Source: Natronosalvus amylolyticus
Lineage (GTDB): Archaea; Halobacteriota; Halobacteria; Halobacteriales; Natrialbaceae
DNA length: 64,000 nucleotides
Direction of reading: 5' to 3'
NCBI RefSeq assembly: GCF_024298845.1
Contig: NZ_CP101156.1
Span: forward strand, 2,914,001-2,978,000
Shown here: in pieces, positions 58,952-64,000 of the stretch
Numbering within the stretch: position 1 is the first letter of the stretch
Layout of the letters: the number at the start of each line of letters is the position of its first letter
Notes under the pieces: generated by a model
What the model saw: only the letters and a program-made list of their open reading frames with translations
What the model was told of the DNA's origin: nothing
The model's database searches: none
Position numbers and translations under genes: made by a program

Positions 58952-60028
58952 ATGTCCGAGCAATCGCGGTGGACGAACAAGCGGCGGACGTTTTTGAAAG
59001 GTGCAGGGGTTACGGCGACGGCCGGACTCGCCGGCTGTCTCGGTGACCTGACAGGTGGCGACGACGGCGAAACGGTGTCGTGGGTCATGAACCCGGCCGA
59101 AGAGTCGATCGACATCGAGACGCAGTACCGCCCGCTTTTCAATTACCTCGAGGACGAGGCTGACGTCGAAATCGAAGGTATCCAGACCTCCGATTACAGT
59201 TCGACCGTGCTCGAGATGCAGCGTGGCAGCGGTGACTTCGCGGACACTTCGCCAGGTGCAGTGGCCCAGATTCCCGATGACATCGACGTCGTCGGGATGC
59301 GACTGGCCTTCGGTGCAGAGCAGTACTTCTCGATCATCGCGACGACGCCCGACAGCGATGTCGACTCGCTCGAAGACCTCGAAGGAAAACACGTCGCGAC
59401 GGCTGGCTCGACGTCGGTTTCGGGAACGCTGTTCCCCATGCTGATGCTCAACCAGGCTGGACTCGACACTGGTGGTGCACCTGACGGCGACCCGGACGAT
59501 TTCGAGTGGAGTCCGTCCGACCACGACACCGCTCGCGAACAGCTAATCGAGAACCCGAACGTCGATGCTGCAGGTGCCGGCGCGTTCTCGCTGGCTCACC
59601 ATATCCCGCAGGAACAGTTCGACGAGATGTCCCAGGACTTCGTCGACATCTCTGTCGAGTACGGCGATGCTGGAACGCGAGATCCCGAACTCCAGCTTCT
59701 CGGCGTTTCCGACCCGATTCCGCGTGCTCCGATCGTGGTTCGGTCGGACTGGGACGACCCGATTCGCGAGGAACTCGAGGAACTGATGCTCGAGGCCGAA
59801 CCCGAGAACTTCGAACACGACCCCGAGGAACTCGTCGACGAACTCGGACTCGACCCAGAAATCCTCGACGCCGACCCAGATGACATGACGGACGAACAGC
59901 TCGAGGACCTCGAGACGTTCGAAGACCACGAACTCTGGTTCAACGGCATCGAGCCAGCGACACACGACGATTATCAGCCTGTCGTCGACCTGCTCGACGA
60001 CCTCGGTCTGAGTCCAGAGGATATTTAA
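58952..60028 (+). CDS. phnD: Phosphate/phosphonate ABC transporter substrate-binding lipoprotein
   Basis: 358 residues. Twin-arginine (NKRRTFLKG) and lipobox LAGC, then VSWVMNPAEESIDIETQYRPLFNYL, the PhnD family opening. Ligand-binding segments include DTSPGAVAQIPDDIDVVG and AAGAGAFSLAHHIPQEQF. Start ATG 58952 (MSEQSRWTNKRR); ATG 58928 would add eight residues. First gene of a PhnD-PhnC-PhnE importer for phosphonate, phosphite or phosphate; the ligand cannot be decided here. Confidence 0.92.
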   Translation: MSEQSRWTNKRRTFLKGAGVTATAGLAGCLGDLTGGDDGETVSWVMNPAEESIDIETQYRPLFNYLEDEADVEIEGIQTSDYSSTVLEMQRGSGDFADTSPGAVAQIPDDIDVVGMRLAFGAEQYFSIIATTPDSDVDSLEDLEGKHVATAGSTSVSGTLFPMLMLNQAGLDTGGAPDGDPDDFEWSPSDHDTAREQLIENPNVDAAGAGAFSLAHHIPQEQFDEMSQDFVDISVEYGDAGTRDPELQLLGVSDPIPRAPIVVRSDWDDPIREELEELMLEAEPENFEHDPEELVDELGLDPEILDADPDDMTDEQLEDLETFEDHELWFNGIEPATHDDYQPVVDLLDDLGLSPEDI

Positions 60029-60060
60029 TCAGACACTCGCCTATTCACGATTTAGTTTCA

Positions 60061-60837
60061 ATGTCTCATGTCGTAGTCGACGGGCTTACCAAACAGTACG
60101 GTGACGTGACGGCGCTCGATGAGGTCTCCTTCGAGATCCCGTCCGGCGAGTTCGTCATCATCCTCGGCGTCTCCGGGTCGGGGAAATCCACCCTGTTGCG
60201 CTGTATGTCCGCGTTGACACAACCGACCAGTGGGGAGATCCGCATCGACGACAGGCCGATGGTTGCACCGCGTCCAGAAGTGGCGATGATTTTCCAGCAA
60301 CACAACATTATCGGCGACCTGTCGGCGTATTCGAACGCTCTCTCGGGGGGAATGAATCGCAGTGGCTTCTTCGAAAGCCTGCTCCAGTTGCAGGATGACG
60401 ACGAAAAGTATCGGGCCCTCGAGGCGCTCGATACCGTCGGCCTCCTCGAGGAATCGACGCAGAAAGCCCGTCGCATGAGCGGTGGACAACAACAGCGAGT
60501 GGGCATCGCCCGTGCACTGGTACAGGAACCAGAGGTTCTACTCGCCGACGAACCGGTTGCGAGTCTCGATCCGGGGAGTGCACAGGACGTGATGCAGTAT
60601 CTTCGGACCGCTTCGGTCGAACGCGACCTGACGACGTTTATTAGCTTACATCAGGTCAACATCGCTCGCAAGTTCGGCGAGCGATTTATCGGGCTTCGAG
60701 ATGGCCAAAAAGTGTTCGACGGCTACCGCGACGAACTCTCCCTCGACGTGATCGACGAAATTTACGGCGATATCGATACGGAGGGGATGTTCGTCGACGG
60801 TGACGCCAGCGGGGACACAACGGAGGCGTCACCGTGA
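60061..60837 (+). CDS. phnC: Phosphonate ABC transporter ATP-binding protein
   Basis: 258 residues: Walker A ILGVSGSGKSTLLRC, Q-loop VAMIFQQHNIIG, signature RMSGGQQQRVGIARALVQEP, Walker B VLLADEPVASLD and H-loop FISLHQVNI. Typical PhnC. It couples to the downstream permease through a GTGA overlap at 60834. Confidence 0.94.
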   Translation: MSHVVVDGLTKQYGDVTALDEVSFEIPSGEFVIILGVSGSGKSTLLRCMSALTQPTSGEIRIDDRPMVAPRPEVAMIFQQHNIIGDLSAYSNALSGGMNRSGFFESLLQLQDDDEKYRALEALDTVGLLEESTQKARRMSGGQQQRVGIARALVQEPEVLLADEPVASLDPGSAQDVMQYLRTASVERDLTTFISLHQVNIARKFGERFIGLRDGQKVFDGYRDELSLDVIDEIYGDIDTEGMFVDGDASGDTTEASP

Positions 60838-61910
60838 GCCGAGAGGAGTCGCCGGCCACGGACGGTGGCACGGTCACCGACGGTTCACAGTCTGTCGAAC
60901 GGGATCCACGACTCGTCGAACAGTTCGAGACGATACGACAGACCCGCCGGCGTCGAGCGATCGGTGGGGCGATTATTATCTCGTTCCTCGGCTATCTCTT
61001 CGTACAGGGGCTGGCAGCGATCAACATCTTCACCGAATACTTCAACTGGGGCTTCTTCGGTGAATCGCTGCGCAACTACTTCCCTCTGACCGAGTATGCG
61101 GTCGGGATTTCGTTCATCGACTTTGGTCGGTACTTCTCGTTTATTACCGACCGAAATCTACTGTTCGACCCGGAAATCGGTGGGCTGCTCTTTAGCTGGA
61201 CGCCGGACTTCTATGCCTTCTTCATCCAGGAGCTCGGCCTCTTTTCGATCTTCGGCCAGGCAGGTGTCACGCTCGCGATGGGTGCCGTCGGCACGATCAT
61301 GGGCTTCCCGTTCGCCCTGCTCTTCGGTGTCCTCGGCTCCGAGCGCGTGACGCCGTTCCCCTTCAACTTCATCTTCCGTGGCTCGATGTCGTTCATCCGC
61401 GCGATTCCGGCGCTGGTGTGGACGCTCATCTTCATCCCGCTTGCCGGTCTCGGACCGGTCTCGGCGACGTTCGCGATCGCCGTCGACACCGTCGGGAACC
61501 TGGGTCGGCTGTTCGTCGACGAACTCGAGGAGATCGAAGACGGCCCGATCGAAGCGATGCAGACGACCGGGGCGAGTAAGCCACAGATAATCGTCTTCGG
61601 CATGTTGAGCCAGGTAAAGACCTCGTTTATCGCCTGGACGTTATACATCCTCGAGATCAACGTCCGCATCGCGGTCACCGTCGGTGTGTACGGGGCTGGC
61701 GGGCTCGGACAGGTCGTCGAAGTCCAACAGAACCTGCTCAACTGGTCGAACACGATGGCGACGCTGATGTGTATCTTCGTGTTGATCATCTCTGTCGAAC
61801 TGTTCAGCCAGCGCCTGCGTGCTCGACTCCGCTCCGACGAGGAGAAAATGAGCTGGCGCGAACTGATCGTCGGGTTCCCCAAGCGGATGGGCGACTCGAT
61901 AATGAAATAA
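60834..61910 (+). CDS. phnE: Phosphonate ABC transporter permease
   Basis: 358 residues from GTG 60834. Six or so helices and the permease loop FVDELEEIEDGPIEAMQTTGASKPQIIVFGMLSQV. A non-membrane N-terminal extension of about 45 residues is Ser/Asp-rich. Only one permease gene is present, so it probably works as a homodimer. GTGA overlap with phnC. Confidence 0.92.
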   Translation: MSREESPATDGGTVTDGSQSVERDPRLVEQFETIRQTRRRRAIGGAIIISFLGYLFVQGLAAINIFTEYFNWGFFGESLRNYFPLTEYAVGISFIDFGRYFSFITDRNLLFDPEIGGLLFSWTPDFYAFFIQELGLFSIFGQAGVTLAMGAVGTIMGFPFALLFGVLGSERVTPFPFNFIFRGSMSFIRAIPALVWTLIFIPLAGLGPVSATFAIAVDTVGNLGRLFVDELEEIEDGPIEAMQTTGASKPQIIVFGMLSQVKTSFIAWTLYILEINVRIAVTVGVYGAGGLGQVVEVQQNLLNWSNTMATLMCIFVLIISVELFSQRLRARLRSDEEKMSWRELIVGFPKRMGDSIMK

Positions 61911-61982
61911 GACTCTTCTCCCGTTTTTGCGACGCTTGTGACGGTAGTAATTGACTTACCCCTCGAACGCACAGCCTCGAGT

Positions 61983-62645
61983 ATGGAACCTACGGCTGTT
62001 TCCGAACAGGAACTGGCGTCCGTCGCCATCGTCGACTACGGGCTTGGGAACCTCCGCAGCGTCACTCGCGGCCTCGAGCGCGCCGGTGCGAGCGTCGAAA
62101 TTACCGAAGACCCCGATGACTTCCGTGCGGCAGACGGCGTCGTCCTGCCGGGCGTCGGGGCCTTTCGCGAGGGGGTCGAAAACGCCGACCCACTCCGCGA
62201 GGATCTGCTGGCGGTCGCCGAGCGCGGCCAACCGCTCTTCGGTATCTGTCTTGGAATGCAGATGCTGTTGACGACCTCCGAGGAGGCCGAAACGGCGGGC
62301 GACGCCGCAGTGACCGGCCTCGATCTGATTCCGGGGACGAACGTCCGCTTCGCCGAAGGGCAAAAGGTGCCACACATGGGCTGGAACGAACTCGCGGTCG
62401 AACGCGATCATCCACTGGTCGAGGGTGTCGATGGGGAACATGCCTACTTCGTCCACTCGTATTACGCGGTTCCTGACGACGAGGCTGCGACGGTCGCGAC
62501 GACCGACTACGACCGTCAGTTCCCTTCCATCGTCGCAAACGAGGCGGGCAACGTCTTCGGGACGCAGTTCCATCCAGAAAAGAGCGGTGAGACGGGACTC
62601 CGGATTCTGCGAAACTTCGTCGAAATCTGTGCGGACACAGCGTAG
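61983..62645 (+). CDS. hisH: Imidazole glycerol phosphate synthase glutaminase subunit
   Basis: 220 residues of the class I glutamine amidotransferase in histidine synthesis: VAIVDYGLGNLRSVTRGLERAG, the nucleophile Cys89 in GICLGMQML and the His/Glu of TQFHPEKSG. It supplies ammonia to HisF; hisF is not in the window. Start ATG 61983 (MEPTAVSEQELASVAIV). Complete triad. Confidence 0.95.
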   Translation: MEPTAVSEQELASVAIVDYGLGNLRSVTRGLERAGASVEITEDPDDFRAADGVVLPGVGAFREGVENADPLREDLLAVAERGQPLFGICLGMQMLLTTSEEAETAGDAAVTGLDLIPGTNVRFAEGQKVPHMGWNELAVERDHPLVEGVDGEHAYFVHSYYAVPDDEAATVATTDYDRQFPSIVANEAGNVFGTQFHPEKSGETGLRILRNFVEICADTA

Positions 62646-63020
62646 TCTCTCGAGGCAGTGAATCATCGGGTCTGCCGCCGTCTCTTACCGGTGATTACCA
62701 ATACCGGGTCGGCAATCGCCGAGAAAACGTTACAGCAGACCGTATCAGCTGAAAGCGTTTGCTTGGCCTTCTCAAACGACTGCAGTCGTGGGATTTCTCT
62801 CTCGAGGTCGAGTCGTTCTCGACACCGATCGAGTTTCTCGGGGCTTCAACTCTGGGCCGAATGTGTGTTTCGACGTCGTACGGACACTGCTTGTTGTAGA
62901 CGTCGACGAACCCGTTTTGGACGATTCCGCGCTCGAGTGAGTCGTCCGTGACCCATGGGTATGCGTCAACGAGCTATTCCGTGGTCGTTTCAGCGATCAG
63001 GTCACAGTACGGGTTCCAAA
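62646..63020 (-). pseudogene. Decayed coding remnant plus orphan IS end, between hisH and a Tat protein
   Basis: About 375 bases without an intact gene. On the minus strand around 62860-62985 an open stretch reads LVDAYPWVTDDSLERG and VDVYNKQCPYDVETH, with protein-like composition but no start and stops upstream; it continues into unrelated frames, so it looks like a fossil. At 62776-62789 lies the palindrome ACGACTGCAGTCGT followed by GGGATTTCTCTC, similar in layout to the left-end hairpins of the TnpB elements. Parent family not recognised. Confidence 0.4.
62776..62800 (-). repeat. Orphan IS200/IS605-like left-end hairpin
   Basis: A 14-bp palindrome ACGACTGCAGTCGT then GGGATTTCTCTC; compare CGGCGGGATTCTCTC at 13532-13546. 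The arms differ but the outer GGGATT-CTCTC block and hairpin placement match. No tnpB next to it. Confidence 0.5.
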
Positions 63021-63446
63021 TTATCGATGTGCCCTGATCGCCCGAACGACCCTGTTGGGAAGTGGCCAGCCAGCGACGAACTTGCCCTCGTTGACGAGCA
63101 CGAGGAGGTGATCGCGTTCTGCCACGTTCGGGAGGCGGTCACGTTCGACGACCAGTTGGTCGACGGTTTGTCCACCTTCCTCGAGCAGGATGACGACGTG
63201 GCGACCGTCGACGATTCGATCGACAGTGCCGATGTAGGTCTCGTAGGGAGTGGCGGGCAGGTGATCGTCGATGTCGATAGCAGATAGATCACTTCCCGCC
63301 GACGATGCGTGGTTACTCGCTGTCGTGTCAGGGTTCTCGGTGTCGTCTCGGGTAGCGCCCGTGGCACCGGCGAACCCGAGACCGGTTACGAGGGTGGCGA
63401 GGGTTCCGAGTGCGGTTCGTCGCGTCGTCAGTGGCTGTCGTGCCAT
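63021..63446 (-). CDS. Tat-exported DUF3006-like protein
   Basis: 141 residues. The N-terminus (TTRRTALGTLATLVTGLGFAGATGA) is a Tat signal without a lipobox Cys. The C-terminal part YIGTVDRIVDGRHVVILLEEGG...VVERDRLPNVAERDHLLVLVNEGKF matches the DUF3006 pattern (small OB-like or beta domain). Start ATG 63446. Secreted; function unknown. Confidence 0.82.
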   Translation of the reverse strand: MARQPLTTRRTALGTLATLVTGLGFAGATGATRDDTENPDTTASNHASSAGSDLSAIDIDDHLPATPYETYIGTVDRIVDGRHVVILLEEGGQTVDQLVVERDRLPNVAERDHLLVLVNEGKFVAGWPLPNRVVRAIRAHR

Positions 63447-63539
63447 GGACGCTCTGGCCGCCCTATCGCATTTAAAATCCGACCTCACTCGATTGCCGGT
63501 TCCCGGGGGCTCGAGTAACCGGACGTACTCGAACCACCT

Positions 63540-64000
63540 ATGGCAGTCAACGGTATCCCACAGCCCGGATTCGGCACCTCCGGTCACGACGACGACACGT
63601 GCGTCGAAAGCGTCGAACGCGCCCTCGAGGTTGGCTATCGACACGTCGATACGGCACAGATGTACGACAACGAAGAACTGGTCGGCGAGGCCCTCGAACG
63701 CGTGGACCTCGACCGCGACGACGTCTTTTTGGCGACGAAAGTACACCCCTCGAACCTCGCGTACGAAGACGTCCTCGAGTCGACGGAGGTGAGCCTCGAA
63801 CGACTCGGCGTCGAAAGCGTCGACTTGCTGTACGTCCACTGGCCGACCGACGCCTACGACTCTGCGGAAACGTTGCCCGCGATGGACGAGGTGGTCGACC
63901 GGGGACTGACACGGCACGTCGGCGTGAGCAACTTTACGATCGAGTTACTCGAGGAGGCCCGTTCGATTCTCGAGGCACCCATCGTGGCCAATCAGGTGGA
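63540..64000 (+). CDS. Aldo/keto reductase, 3' end beyond the window
   Basis: The first 153 codons of an AKR: MAVNGIPQPGFGTSG, YRHVDTAQMYDNEELVGEAL (catalytic Asp and Tyr), FLATKVHPS (catalytic Lys) and VDLLYVHWP (catalytic His), then HVGVSNF. The tetrad is complete, so an active NAD(P)H-dependent carbonyl reductase is expected. The C-terminus is cut by the window end. Confidence 0.93.
   Translation, partial: MAVNGIPQPGFGTSGHDDDTCVESVERALEVGYRHVDTAQMYDNEELVGEALERVDLDRDDVFLATKVHPSNLAYEDVLESTEVSLERLGVESVDLLYVHWPTDAYDSAETLPAMDEVVDRGLTRHVGVSNFTIELLEEARSILEAPIVANQV

Overview
The window is chromosomal DNA of an extremely halophilic archaeon (class Halobacteria), most likely in or near the Natrialbaceae. 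The evidence is the strongly acidic predicted proteins, GC-rich coding DNA packed with CTCGAG hexamers, Tat-lipoprotein signals (RR followed by an LAGC lipobox with an acidic linker), a PGF-CTERM-like surface protein, a class I HMG-CoA reductase for isoprenoid ether lipids, archaeal Tsr3 and eL40, an intron-less tRNA-Leu(UAA), and many leaderless or ATGA/GTGA-coupled starts. The family assignment is inference from style, not from a search.

Layout. 1-8.9 kb: 5' part of an acyl-CoA dehydrogenase, an aldehyde dehydrogenase coupled to an extended SDR, two tandem lipoproteins carrying three copies of one domain, hemB, and an ammonium transporter with a PII domain fused to its C-terminus, preceded by a possible 26-codon leader ORF. 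9-17.7 kb: NurA nuclease and HerA-type ATPase, normally partners, here separated by accessory DNA: an Asp/Glu racemase, IS200/IS605-type debris including a regular array of four hairpins, a complete TnpB element, a His-rich P19/Tp34-like lipoprotein and a PGF-CTERM surface protein. 17.8-25.7 kb: malate:quinone oxidoreductase, a membrane protein, UspA, a rhodanese-metallo-beta-lactamase fusion, an NTF2-like protein, a peroxiredoxin with a helical extension, small proteins and a beta-keto acid cleavage enzyme. 25.7-27.4 kb: a second TnpB element whose TnpB is translationally coupled to a 45-residue ribbon-helix-helix-like protein.

27.6-33.2 kb: NAD synthesis (nadA-nadB, then nadC), interrupted by two opposite-strand membrane-protein genes. 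33.2-36.8 kb: GNAT, an RNA ligase, tRNA-Leu(UAA) flanked by copies of its own 3' end and 5' half, small membrane proteins and a ferredoxin. 36.8-40.7 kb: icd followed by three hairpins, then a convergent E1alpha-E1beta-lipoyl operon. 40.7-48.6 kb: a divergent conserved protein/HTH pair, cupin, zinc-ribbon protein, hmgA, amidohydrolase and a Rieske-helical fusion. 48.6-54.6 kb: complete dipeptide/oligopeptide ABC operon. 54.8-58.7 kb: Tsr3, eL40, Nudix, MBL hydrolase and a neighbouring pair of uracil-DNA repair genes. 58.9-64 kb: phnD-phnC-phnE importer, hisH, a region with decayed coding and IS-end sequence, a DUF3006-like Tat protein and the start of an aldo/keto reductase.

Most of the window is housekeeping. 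The most unusual material is the TnpB-related DNA: two elements with different nuclease active-site layouts, a candidate RHH partner, and orphan ends, one of which lies directly upstream of the racemase. Next come the tRNA-Leu scars and the Amt-PII fusion.
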